Shown: positions 46,501 to 61,500 of the stretch, in pieces
How positions within the stretch are numbered: position 1 is the stretch's first letter
Layout of the letters: every line of letters begins with the position of its first letter
Assembly: GCA_964247055.1 (NCBI GenBank)
Contig: OZ176051.1
Coordinates: forward strand, 5,332,001 to 5,396,000
Reading direction: 5' to 3'
Length of the DNA: 64,000 nucleotides
Source: Paragordius varius
Lineage: Eukaryota; Nematomorpha
Position numbers and translations under genes: made by a program
The notes under the pieces: generated by a model
Told to the model about the DNA's origin: nothing
Seen by the model: the letters and a program-made list of their open reading frames with translations, nothing else
Database searches by the model: none

Positions 46501-49500
46501 TATAAAAAATATTTTATGGTTTTTAGACTTTGTCTTTTCAATTTTTACTAAAAATCAAAAAATATGGGTAATCCTCTTTTAATAAAACAATTTCTTGGCG
46601 CGAGAAAAGGTTTTATTATTTTTTGAAGTTATTTAAAATTTAATGTTGTATGCTATATATCCATAATATTTTTATTCATAAAAAAAATAGAGTTGGGAAA
46701 ACATATTAATTAAAAGGTGGTACACACATACCTTTCCAAACTTACGTTGCTTCTTAAACGATGGTATTATTGGATACTTTGATGAATTAACAGGATAATG
46801 CTTGCGGAAATCCATAAAATATTTCGGATCGGTGGAATTGGTTATGTTTTTTAAAAAACTAAAAAAAATAAAAAAGATTAGAAATTGGAAAATATCTTAA
46901 TTTTGAAATTATGTAAAATGGATTCATGACCAATAAATAAATAATTATGTAAAATTAAAGTAATACGGTATTTAATAATAAAAAAATTATTATATTATTT
47001 ATTACGATTAAGTTAATCGTATTTATATTATTAGGGAAGAGACAATAAATTTAATTACCGTAAGTTTAAAATTATACGGACAAAATATAAAAAAATATAA
47101 AGACAAACATTTTTTTCTAAAAAACAACCATACTTTTTGAAACTTAATTTTTCAAAATATAACTTATTGTTTCAAACTATAAAGTATGAGATAGAGATGT
47201 TTATTGGCAAAACAATCCATTATATAATTTGCACAAATCAATCAGATCTATTATAATAATTCATGATTTAATAAGCAAGATTGTCTTTTAATAAAAAACA
47301 TTTGTCCTTATATTTTTACGTGTTGTCCGTATAATTGCAATTCTTACTGTAAATGAAAGACAACAATTATTTGAAATAATAAAAATAGTGAGACACTTAA
47401 TAAAAGTAATTTTATTAAGTATTTTGCTAATAAATGCCTTTTTGTAATATAAAGTTGTCTTTTGTACAAAAAAACGATATTTAAAGAGATATAATGTCAT
47501 ATTTTGAATTCAAATAAAATTAAAAAATGGTTACTTTTTATCAGTGACTTGCATAAGACTATCCCTAAGTAGCCGGGTTGAATTACCAACCAAAACGACA
47601 TGCGTAAACACTATGATGAAAAAAAAGTATGCAAGGGTGTGACACCAAAATTTAGTTATGGGCGCATTATAAAATTCGTAAAATTTGGTTCGTGCGCTCA
47701 ACTTTTCTGACGGCGAACTGGAAAGCAACAGCGAATGATTAGAGGCTAAACTTTGAGATCTAAGACAACAAAAATTACATCATTGTAAAAGTATACTGAC
47801 ATTTTAAAAAAATCAAAAAATTGCGCCATGTTTTTACACCTTTTTATGTAAATACATTCCTTGATATTAGAACCATCAAAGAAAGTTTTTTAAATGACAC
47901 CAAACCCTTGAAAAAATATCTAAAAATTACATCTAATCAACATAAGTTAAGCAAATTAACAAGTGATAAATTAGTTAAGGATATGTATTATGAGGACAGT
48001 AAACTGTAAAATGGATAACATTTTAAACCAATGAATTATAATCCACATAATTAAATGTCAAATACACAACATGAATAAAGTTAATTCAATATAACATTAA
48101 ATCTACTTACCTATAATAATTGTAATGATTTCCAGCAGGTACGGTAGTCGTATACGCGCCGGCAGTGTGTGGCGTTGTCGATAAAAACCTCATTTTGTTT
48201 GGTATCTAAAAAAATATATATACTTACAATTTATTCGATAAACCTATATATATAATATGAAATGCAATCGTTGAAAATTTATTTAATTAGCAGATGTGCC
48301 TTCTTGTTAATCATAAAAAAAATATTATAAAAAATATTTAAACAATTGATCATATTATAGCAACCATAGACATTTTTTTATAAACGTAAGTTTTTGGAAA
48401 TACATTTATGCAAAAAAAGGTATTTATCATTACTTTGAATGTGGATAGTCTACGGATACTTTTATGACTAAATTTGCGCAAATGGTTTGCCAAAGAGGTT
48501 CCATCAGATGTTCTACCAACTAACACGCTTGATTTCTAGTAAAATAATATTTTTATAGTATATATATAATATTGAATTCTGGCAAATTTTTATAAAAAAA
48601 ACAAAAAAAACTATGGATGGATAGTATCATAAAATTCAATTAAAATTATGATTTAAAAATTTACACATATTAAACAAATCCAATGATAACGGAGAAAAAC
48701 ATCTCTAAAATTGGATAATGATCAGATATCAAAGGATATGGTGTAATACATTATAAAATTCTATAAAAATGAAATGATAGAACCGATACTGATTTAAATA
48801 TAAAGTTTATATCCGATTAATGTGATAAAGATGAGTTTGTGTGATTCGAATATACTTTAATTTATGATAATGGGAATAAAATAGATAATATATATACATA
48901 TATATCCCATTATATTCATTACTTTTCTCATTAAGTGTGCATGTACTATATCATCAGAGGGTGCTTTTTCAACTTCCTCTAGGAATTTACGGCATTGATC
49001 ATCACTATCTGAGTGTTCTCCACCATTTTTATGGGTGATGGGTAGATTAAATTTTGCGCGTTTAGAATTATTATTATTTCCAAATAACAGCTGTGAAATT
49101 ATTCCGCTACCGTTATTCTTATGCTCTGTGAGTGAGGATGGTTGATGAAGGGAATATTTTTTATATTTTTGTTTAACAAATGGGTCATTTGAGTCAGTCG
49201 CATTCGATTTTTTCCGTGTAAGACTCAATTTATGCATCCAATTAGGTTCTAAAATGTTTTTGAGTAATTAATAATTATTCAACAATAATTTTTACAAAAT
49301 TCAAAAAAAAGGATTATACCAGCTATTCTAGGTTCGTCGCTTGAAAACTTTTCACGCAGTGGATAATTCTAGATGATATTATAAATATTGTCAACAAGAA
49401 CGAATATTTTATATAATAATAAATTAAATATGTATTCGTAAAATTTATTTAAAATGCAACTATATCCAAAAATACAGGTAGTTAATGGATGAAATGTAAT

Positions 49501-52500
49501 AAAAGCCATAATATTGAACTAAAACTTAAATTACAATTTATAAGTAAATTTACCTCGTCTTTTACCAAAGATTTCAATGATGGTGCTGATATTTTTATAG
49601 TGGGTATTGTTAATTGTTGGCGATGCGCTGGTGATTGATCTAACGCAGTTTCGATTATTCTATATATATATATATATATATGCATAAAAAGTGGTTAATT
49701 GAAATGATAAATTATATTGAAATGAAAAAATATATAGTTTTAACCGAATTTTTAAATTTTCAAGGCTACAAAAGTTTAGTTATGCAAGGTTATGAGCCAT
49801 ATTTAGCAAAAATCCAATATTCCATAAAAAAATCTAATATTATGTATACTTGTTATTATTAGCATCTGTATTAATTAACAATTCATTGTTGGCATGATTT
49901 AAATCTTCTTTCGCGTCTTTTACATCTAAACAATCATAAAAATAATCCAAATCTTTTTTATTATAAGGTGATAACGGTGATAGTTTTGTAAGCGTCGTTT
50001 CACTAGGTTGTTCTTTTGGTTCTGGTTCATCATTGTTGTTTGAAACCGTGGATCGAAGTGATTTAAACGATAGTTGTTTCAAAAAACTGGTGGATTTTTT
50101 TAAAGGTTCTTGCATAATCGCCGTAACATGTGGTAAAGCTACCTCCTTATCACTAGTATTTAAGCTATTTTGTGAAGTGGCGTTCGAAGAAGAAATGTTA
50201 TGTTTCTTGGATTTTTTATCATCCCGGGCGTGCATAGATTCGGTCGAAAATACGACGGATGGTATGATTGATTTATTTCTCCGCTAAAAAATATATATAG
50301 AGGTATAAAATTAAAATATATAATGATAAATTCTACCATAAATAAGCTAGAACCAATAACAGATTTTATCAGAACAAATAGACTTCGGTAATATAGACAC
50401 ATAAACAGATGCAGTATAGACTCACCTATTGTTGATTTACAGATCCCTGCCCCCAACCGAAAAGGGAGGCCTAAAACAACTTGGACTTAAATCATAGAAC
50501 AAAATTTTAAATTCCTGAACATACCTCGAAAAGCAACAAAGGATAGAGATGTATATCGTAAATTAATCCATGGAATCTCAATAACTGGGCCAAACCAATA
50601 ATACATAAAATGGATAGAGAAAATATTTTTTTAAAGTATAAAATTAAGTAATATAATGCAATCTAAATAAAAAATACTAAACATTGTATGTTAAATGATA
50701 AAATAAGTAAATCACACCTACCCTGATATCTTTGTCGAAATGCATTTCATAATCGACATCATCGTTGTTTGTAAATACGTCTTATATAAAAAATAAAATA
50801 ATATAAAATTAATAATAACATATATAAATATTTGCCCTATTTAGACCAGATATAAAATTAAAACAGAATATATATGACAATAAAAATTTAGTGAAACATA
50901 TAAATTATTAAGCAAAAACCATCATATTGATTGAAAAAACAAGCGATTGCAAGTAGGAATTTTTTTATTTTTGTTTTTAGCCAATTTATGTAGCTCCCAA
51001 CAGTTTTAAGTTAAAATTCCAATCAAATTTGAAAAATAAACCTTCATCACTATAATGCCAACTTAAATGATCATCGGCATTGTTTAAGCGTGATTTTCGA
51101 TTATTTCCTCCCAATTTGTTGGTACGAAAACTTCGTTTACCCCCCAAACCAATATTGCGATTTCCCGTATTTGGTATATTAGTAAGGCTACCCGATTCGC
51201 TACGATGGCTATTATCAACTGTTAAATCGGTATCAGAATGTTCCATTTCCTCCAACTCATTAATGTGTTCCTCCAAAGTTTGAGGCATCAATTGGAGTTG
51301 AGCCAACGTTTTAAATTCCAATGTAAGTATAGTGCATGGCAAAATAAGACCCATGAGAACCTAAAGAGGGAAAAATTGGAATAAAAAATATAGTTTACTT
51401 GGCATAATCTCATAAATCTACACTTTTTCAATCAGCCAACAAAGTCATATGGCCACCTCCCCGTGGTGTTGGCTGGGGCATGAAAATACGCTAACAGCAA
51501 AGGCGAGTTTTTAATGATCTGTAAAATCATTAGTTGTACACACGAAGACATGTGTGCAAAAAATCGCCTTAGACTATCACGAAATATAAATATTATGAAT
51601 TTGAATTATAAAGGGCCCTACCCTTTATGATGATGACAATCATGATCATTTCATACAATTCAGAAATATTTTTAAATTTATTTTACATTATCATTTAATT
51701 TATTAAAAATTTTAATAAAAAAGTATGGAGCATGACTACAAAAAGGTGGGAGTTGAATCAAATAATAATTTAATATATATAAAATATAAATGTATAAACT
51801 TAGGGAAAATAGTTTAATAAAAATTCAACTTTGAGAACAAAATTTTTTTATTGTTAAGGCAATCAAAATTCATAATCAAATATCCCGTTTATCAACATTA
51901 AATTCGCAATTTAAATATAATTAAAAACACTTGCAAAAAATTGTATGCAAATTTAAGTTAGTCAGGATTTAGAGTTTATTTGTTTCAAAACTAAATGCGA
52001 TTTCAGTCAAGAGATGCAATTCGATAGATCTAACTAATCGTTTAGTACCTGATAAACACAAATAACCATATAATAACACTAGACAACAAATTTTAACTTT
52101 TTTTAACTGCCATTCTTGTAAATTTTAAATTTATTTTATTAAAGTACATAATTAGTATATCTGAAAAGAAATTGGTCTGGCATGCAAGAATTTTTTTATA
52201 TTAGAGTTTATCGATAATTTTTGGCCCCGATTTAACATTATACTCGAAATTTCGAAAATTAAAAGTTTTAGATAGGAAGCCAAGTATTTTATATCATTCG
52301 AAAGAGCGCAAAAAACTGCATCTTTTACATGGTAGTAAGTCATTTAAATCAATCGGATATAAAAGTTATTTGGATTTAAATGGTCGAAATTTTCAATCCT
52401 TAAATAAGTCAAGAATTTTCACAGACAAACTAATTTGAAAATCATATAAATTATTTTAATATAATTATTAAGGTTATATTAGTATTTAATTTAAAAAAAA

Positions 52501-55500
52501 TGTTTAAAAAAGCTTTTGGTTTGCTTTTTTAATACAAATTATTATCATGAATATTTTACCTAGTGGATACTAAAATGCATAGTTATAACTGTAGATTTAT
52601 TACATAATGGCTATAAAAGATCAAAAATACCTTAAACTTTGTTTTTATCTTTAAAATTTCGAAATTATCAGCCTCGTAAAGAAAATAAATTAATATTGAT
52701 GAGATGGTAATCTTTAAAAAACAAAAAAACTTAAAAATGGCTGTTTTGAGTGATTTAAAAGCAATAAAAAAATGTTTTAATCAATAAAACTTCTTGTGTT
52801 ATATTTTTTAGACATTCATCACCATCTAGACAAAGTTTGAGCTATTTTAATCCATTAGTTTTAAAAAAATAATAATTAAAAAAAATGCTCTCGCTTCGCG
52901 CGTTTGTCGCTCTCTGTGTCCAATATTAACTGTCGATGTAATACTTATTAGTATGCATTTTATAGAGTTTTTATTACTCCTTCGAATGATATATTACAAA
53001 TGAGCATTACTTGTATATTTTCAAAGAAAAACATTTTGTAGTAAAATTTTGATAAAGAGGGTGCATAATCGAAAAAAATCAAATTATACAAAATTCTTTC
53101 AACGAGTTATAATTTTAATTTCAGATTTACTGTTAAAATGAGACTAAATATCAGAAAATGCAAAAAACTCGAGTGGCAGAAAAATTTGTTGTCCAGTGTA
53201 ATAGAGCATCAAAAATGTATCACATTTGTATAAAATTTTTATTCTTAAAAAATGAATAAATTTTAGTGCTTGTTAGATTTTAACATACTTTATAAATGTA
53301 TCAACAAAGGCAATATGCAATTTCAATTAGGAGATGATAATGCAATTATTGATTAAATGAAACTAATGTTAACTAACTACCTTGAAAACTTAAAAATTCG
53401 TATAAAATTAGACTTTAATTTTTTTAAAACTCAAAATATACTTACTTTTAGAGCAGAACTTTTGCGGACACGTAAACCACCCATCCAAAGGTCTCCCAAC
53501 AAAAACTGACAACAACCATGTGATATGAATTCCATGTGAGATGCGGCCACAGCCAGACTCAAGCATGTTTGATCACTGAAGCATTTAAGTTGGTAGGTTA
53601 ATAACTGTTCGGTATAATCTTGTTTGGTTTGATAACACTTTTCAAGTAAATCGAGCGCTAACTTAGCAAATTCCCTAAATCAACGAATAAAACATATTAT
53701 ATATAAAATCAATTATACAAAGACAAATATTTTTTACACATTTAAGAGAAGATGCGGAAAATAGAAACAATTAATATATATATATATATATAATATAATG
53801 GTTTTTAAGGAATGATGTATTAATTACCAAATATAGTGGACCTGTCTGTTTTAAATAAACAGAGCGCCTATAAATTTAAAGTGCTGATCATGCACACTTT
53901 TTTAAGTAAAGCCATAGGTTTTACATTATAAATGTTTAATAATATATATATATGAAAAATGATAAAAAAAATTGAAGAAAAAAAATCAAAACATTTTGGT
54001 TTTTATTTTTGGCTCAAAAAATTTATGTTTGCCTCATAGGAAACAAAACAACCACAAAACAAAAAAAATAAATTTGACACAAAAAATTAGTAAAATATAG
54101 AGAGAATTACAAAAAGCCCCCCAAAAATTTCGTATATACCAAATTTTTTTGCAAAAAATTAATAAATTAATTAATTAATGTATGTATGGATAGTAGTACT
54201 TTGCTCTATCATAACATCGTTCACTTATATCGGTTTCGAGATCATCTTCAGCCGCCTCCTTCCCAATACTCTTGTACAATTTAGTAGCCATGAGTGCCTT
54301 AGCCAAGGGTTCATCACCATTTTGCCAAAAATATAGAGCAGTCGTATGCCTGCAATGTATGAAAATTCTCATTTTAAAAATCAGGTCTCAAAAGGGCAAA
54401 TCTTAGTTATTATGGTAAATGATAATGTCGGACCAAATGCTTAAGAATGCAATCAATTACAATAGTAGTTAAATTCACATAATACCCATGAAGAATTAAA
54501 ATATAAGCTATTGTAAAAGACTGTTTAAGATTGTGGTCAAAAAGCATACCCACTAAATTATATGCCACGAATGCAAGTATATGATGTTAAAAAGAAAACA
54601 AAAATTACCATTTGGGTCTATCATAGAATTAATATACTTTTTTGAGCGTATGCTTGAGTTTTTCCACTGATAAAAAAATAATAGATCCGGTCTGATAGCT
54701 TGAGAATGCAGATTATTATGAGTCAAAAGTTAAATATACCACAAATGAAAACTATAACTAAAAAAACCAAATTTATCAATCGCATTATTAAAATAAACTA
54801 ATATATACTGTGGATTTTCGACAGTCAAATAATTCGTGTTACACCTTATGAATGCAGTCATTTACAATATTCATAATCAGTCAAATAATGTCACAAATGC
54901 CAATATATATATATGTCGTATAAACAAAATTATCAAACAAATTTTCAAATGTATTATAAAGTGTTGACAAATTGATAATAGCCAAAAAATTAGATATTTC
55001 TTGTAATATTGCCCGTTTATATAAAATTTAAGTTTAATGCTTATATTTCAATACAACAAAAGGTCAAGATATTTTTAAGACTCATTTAATTTCTTTCTTA
55101 AGTGAAATCCTAATTGGTCGGACCCAATCCCATGTAATATATATAGTGACACTCATTTTTGAAGATGAAAACATAAAGGTAAAAATTAATTTTTTTAATA
55201 TTGGTGCATAATTTATTCCATTTAAAACGTTTTAAAATGCACCAAAAAAACTGAAAATCGAATCTTTAGAAACCTTTGAGTTAATACGGCCCAAACCATG
55301 AGATCATGGAATGGTTGATTAAAGCATGTCTCATCATAAAAATTATTTGTGGAAGTTGTTGAAGAAGCTTGTTGAGGAAAAATATGGTATTTACTAGATT
55401 TTTTGGCCATAGTAATTAAGGATGGTTTAATACCACTAGTTTTTTGCTCCAAAGTATTCTAAAAAGTTATAAAAATACAAATTTAATATTTTATAAAAAA

Positions 55501-58500
55501 ACACATATATTTAAATCCTTAATTTTATTTAACTACAGGATTATTTAAATTAAGTTTTCTATAACACAAGAAAATTTTAACTTTAATTTCTTATTAAGTA
55601 TTACCGTATTATCGCTCTTTTTCGTTACATGATTAAGGGTAAATGTTTTGAGACCAGGAAATTTATGTTGCCTTTTTTTGGTTGATTGTATTGAAGGCAG
55701 GTCATTATCAGTCATGTTTTCTCTATTCAATGATGGAGTTTTAGTAACATTATTTAATGTATTTTCAGATTCTCCTAATTTTTCGTTTGAAGGTGAATGT
55801 AAAAAAGTTTGAACATTATTGCTAAATAAATAATGATGATTGCGTGGTTTGGCAGTTTTACTAGTAATATAAAAATTTAAAATATAATTAACATACATAT
55901 TTATAGAAAAACAGTCATAAGATGACGTTACTTCACAATGATCTTTTTTAAATAAACAGCGTCTATATAATAAATAATTTATGCTAATCACCGACAAGCT
56001 ATCTGATTTTCGAATTAGGCCCTAGCTTTTAAAATATCGTTTAAGTTGATTATACCTTAACACAAACTTACGATTAAGTATATTATTGACTCTTAATGAG
56101 CAAAAAATGATATATAAAAATGTAAAATTACCCTTTTTTTCCCAAATAATTGTGTAATATTTTATTAATAAATAATTATATTTTTCAAATAAAATAAATA
56201 TTTTTTAATATTTTTCGAAAAAGTCATAATGCGTATAATGAGCCATATTTTTTCCCCGTTGAGCTCATTATAGGAAGCAGGGGGGGGTCCATTGTAAAAG
56301 TATTTTTTTCTAAAAAAGTATTCTAATAATACTTACGTGGCATTTATATTTGCATGATCCAAACTGGCGGAATGATGTTTTTCATCACCTACATGTAGGC
56401 TAGTTAAAGATGTTTTCTACATAAATATATAAAAAGAATAGTTTTCAGAAAAATTAAAAACTTTAAATAAAAATAAGGTTGGTTTGAAAAATTTATAAAA
56501 TTAACCTGTTTGTAGAGATAATAATTCAATTTAAAATTTCTTCGTCCATAAGAGCAACGATAAACGCCACCCATTAATTTATCGATTACGTTTCCTATAT
56601 CAATCATAGTGTACCAATAATTTGGTGGTTTATTCTAATAAAAACAAAATTTTTTAATAAAAAAAACCACACACAAAGTAAAAATTAATTATAGAGAAAA
56701 AACTTTATTTTTTATATTTTATAATATTCGGGTTTTTATATATAATCTGCATAATTAACATTGGCAAATATTAAATTAAGTACACTATTTTCCACCTTCA
56801 TTCTTTATATAGTGACTCAAAACTAGGTTAAAAAATCGGTTTTAATATAAGTTTTTTTATGTAAAAATATTGTTTAATTATTTGATTGTAAAAGTTTTTT
56901 TTATTATAATTTTGTAATTACATAAGAGTAAAAAATAATCAAAACAAAGATTTACCTTTTTTACATCCTGAATCAAGTAATGTAGTGTGTTTGGTGGTCC
57001 AAATTTCTAAACATTATAAATTATTAAAAATTTAATTTATATCTGAAACCTCTAAAATGAATATGAAATAATATGTATATTGCGCATAATAATTATTACT
57101 ATAGCGATAAAGTTATATAAAAAAATTAATATTTTAATCGTAAATAAACATACCGAATTGTATAGCCTTTCAAGTCGATTGATAGTTAAAAACTTTTTAA
57201 TGTTAACACCGTTGGCGAGGAGTAATTTAATGAAATCAACTTGATCATGAATTAAGGCATCCATCAAGGCATTTTCCAAAGCTCCTTCCTACCCATTCAC
57301 AAATTATTATGTAAGCAAAAAAAGTTTTTACAAATCTATGTGGTAATTTTGTGATATTTTACCATTAGCATAAGAGTTTTATTTATAGTATGGTTATTAT
57401 CAAAAAATTAGATTCATTGTGTATAAATGAAAAAAAAAACACTAAAACATTCACTAACTATCATGAATCTATTAATTAAATATCCAAAAACATCTTAAAT
57501 AAAAACTAAGCACTTATCACTATAATTTTAAAAAGAGAGGTCAAATTTTTATATTAATGGTATTTTATATAAAAATACTTACAGGCCAATGTTGTCCATA
57601 TACAAAAATATCGGTTTTTGCAATGTCTGCCCTATTCCAAGCCAAAGCTAAATGTAATTGATCAAACGGTTTTTTGCTATAATCTGCAAAATGGTAGGAT
57701 AAAAAAGTAATATTTTTATATTTAAAAAATTTCAATTAAAAATAGGTGGATATATATACTTTTAAGCAAACTACACAATATATCTTGATCAAATGTCCTT
57801 CCAGTCATATGAGATTTCCCATATATTGTGATCTAAATTTATCATAAATAATAATAATATGAATTATTCCGTTTAAAAATGTGTCATATATAAAAATAGA
57901 TAATTGGTGTAGTATGATTGATTATTCTACAAAAAGTATAATAAAATTTATATTTCGACCAATTAAGGCTTTTATTGAAGATAATATGGGATCATATTTC
58001 AAATTTATAACAAATAAATATCCAAATTACATGTTAAATAACAAAAAATATTAGATGGTTATTAAAGCATTGTTAAATAAGGTATTTTTATAATAATTTC
58101 TATCAGGTATTACTAATATAATTTAAAAAATTAATGATTATATACCAAGGGTTTGTGTTGCATAAGGTTAAATAAATCTGAAATGGCAATATTAATGGTT
58201 ATAGTGTCCAATGGTCTCCAAAGCGTTTTAATAAAATTTGTCAAGGTGATAATACTACTTTCATTGAAGGACCTATCAAAAAATAAAAAATTAAATATAT
58301 AAACATATAAATTTACTATTTTGTCGAGGGGTGTAGTGTCCAACATTAGGACCTCCAAAAAATTTATTGGCCACAAAAAAAGTTAAAAAAACTAATAAAT
58401 CCAATATTTTATGATATAAGAAAATATGTTTCTTAAAATTATTATCATCCACTTTAAAATATTATTTTTTTATACTATTTATTCAGAGTTATCTATTATA

Positions 58501-61500
58501 TTTCTTTGTTAACAGCCAGTAATTGTTGGGTGAGGGCTATTTTAAGGCCTTTTAACGTTATACATATTAAAACGGCATATCACTTTTATTTTTCACGGCG
58601 GTCTTAAGCTAAAAATGCGGCCCGCCACGCCATTTGGGTTGGAAACCTCCGATTACAAAAACAATATAAAAAAAAAATTGGAAAAAAATTAAAATGAATA
58701 TTTTATCTTAAAGTTTGATGGTGGGTTACACCTTCTCCATATAAAAATCGAACGAACCGACGACAGAAATGGAAATCTCTAACACGCGCGCTTACCTCCT
58801 TGAAAGGAGAAAATAGTTTATAAAGGTAGGTAATATATTTTATCTCAAAAACAAAACAAAAAAAGTAATCTATTACGCATCTTCTTTATCAATATTTTGT
58901 TTCCAAGCCAAAGCAATAAGATCACATATACCACCAGAACCGTCCAAAACTATAATAGGTATATGGGTGCTTTCATCATGCGATTTTATGCTTTTCTCAT
59001 TCTTTTTTCCAATCTGAAAAATAAAAATATATTTAGATTGAAAAGCCAGTAATTTATGATCCCTAAAAAAGGTTAGACGTTGCTTATGGAATATGCATTT
59101 ATATGTTGTTAACATATATCTGGTGTCAGTGTAAATGAGTAAAAAGTTAATATTTTTTTTACAATTTTTTAGTATTCAAAAATATATATAAACACAATTA
59201 AAAACTATGCAAAAAACAATAAAATTAAAATAAAAGGTCTACCTTTTTGTTTAAATAAAAAACTAATAAAAGCTTTAAAAAACAAAAAAACGAATCATTA
59301 ATCATTCGTTTGCAAAAATTTAATTATTCTTAACAACATACATTATGAGATGGTTGTTTTCCATGTGGCTGCTGAGAATTGGTTAATCGATTGATTAAAG
59401 TTTTTTTCGAGTTTCGAAAATTAGCCACGTAATCTAGGGCAAGTTTTAAGCAATCCAAATCGCCATTCAAAAAAATGGCTAAAATGGGTACATAGGAATT
59501 GTGTTGTGATGTAACAGATGATGATTTATGGAAATATGTTGGTGTAATGATAGGATTATCATTAATTGGTGGTAAAGAAGATTCTATACATACATATACA
59601 GGCAAGATAATATAATTATATACAGTCATTTTAAAAGAGGTAATAATCTATTTATTTGTGGAAAATGTTATATGGAATAATTAAAATTTATATAAAATGG
59701 ATGTCATATAATTGAGTAAAATAAATGTAGGTATAAACTGTTAAAAGCGATAGAAAGAAGCGAATGTAAAATCAATTAAAAAATATAAAAAAATTAATGT
59801 ATAAAATATGACTGAGGCGAAATTTAATGTTAACAAAAGTCAAACAATTATACTAATATTTTTATTGTCATTACAATATATATATATATATATATAATAC
59901 ATAATAAAAACATTTTATTATATAACCTATATTAAGATTTTCCAATTCTTTCGTGTCTTGTTTCTTTGCAATATTCACATTTTCTGTTGTATTGTTTAGT
60001 TCATCGGTTTTCTTTTCTTCAACTCCTTTAGTATCAATCAAAGTTTGGGGTTCAGTTTCCTTTTTTTGGTCAGAAACGTCTGGTTTATGCGCTATTAAAT
60101 CTGTCTTTTTGATTCGATACTTATTATTTATATGTAATTTAGACGTGTGTTTTTGTGGAGATTTTTTTGTGAAATCTCGATTTTTATTGCTGACAGTTGG
60201 CGTGATGATTGAATTTGACTTTTTGGCCCGGTTTAATAATTTGAGGAAGCGTTTATTATGCATGGAATCCTTATCTCGTTGACTAATAAGGGTGTCGTTA
60301 GTGGTATCGTTTCTTTAGGTTATTGTAAATAAATAAATTATGCAGATTTTATAATATTTTAACAATTTTTATATTACTTGATGTAAAATATTATACAAAT
60401 TGAAGTAAAAAAATTAAATAAAAAAATCAATTAATATAATCATTTATAAAATTATATAAAAACATAACCATATGATATGATTTAAAAACCTATGATATGA
60501 TTTTAACAATAACTCGTGTACAACATATAATAGTTCCCTATATACGAGTTATTGATATTCTTAAAATTAAAATTTTAACCATTAAACAAAATATAGTTAA
60601 AATTTAATGTTTTAACTACAGTAAACTTAAACTGAAATTATACGGACAAAACGTAAAAGTATAAAGACAAATATATTTTTCTTAAAAACAACCATATTTT
60701 TACATATAAATTTTTCTCCAATAAATGATATATTTACAATTATAAATAATTGATAGTGTTACCAATATACATGTTTTTTTTTACTTTTTTGTTTAAAACA
60801 ATGAGTTAGTTATATTTAAAAAAATCAAGATTTAAAAAGTATTATGGTTGTTTTTTAGAAAAAAATATTTGTCTTTATATTTTTACATTTTGTCCGTAAA
60901 ATTTCTAGTTTTACTGTAAAATATATTACTGCATAGTGGCATCCATTTCAAAATGTTCTTCAATGTTGGATTGGTGGGAAGGCATTAACGTTAATGATGT
61001 TGTATGAAACAATTTTTTCTTATCACCTCTTCTTTTAACAATTGGAAATATTTTGCCTTTCTTTTTTATTTTCATCATCATATCTTTTTGTGATTTTAAT
61101 TTTAATTCTGATTCTTTGGCTAAGGATTGAGTTGATTTGTCTTTAGAAAGGTGGTCTGCTAAATTAACCGGTTTCTTATCAATAAGTGGGTATGAATTCT
61201 TTTTTTCGGGTATTTGATTATTAGTTTTGTTTAACATTTTTTTGTCATTATCTTTTACTTGGGCACTCAAAGTCATAGTTTTCGCAGGATCTAAAACTAA
61301 ATTGGGTTGGTAAATCCAGGGAATAGGACGTCTCCGATTACGTAAAGTGCTATAGTAAAAAAAATATTGTGAAAATGAGGAATAAAACCTTTTAATTTAT
61401 AATATTTGTGTTTAAAAGACAAATATACATTATATGATCAAACCCTTTAAATTGACAATATATTTCCTCAAAAGATCAAATGGAAAAAAATACAAGATAT

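Noticed and set aside
46350-46660. Another copy of the CAGTAAAAATTG MITE
   Set aside because: Only TCAATTTTTACT and loose similarity; ends cannot be defined.
58300-58376. Extra TRPM exon above 58,272
   Set aside because: Phase would not fit; exon 58,877-59,013 joins 58,146-58,272 directly with a matching phase (GC|G).
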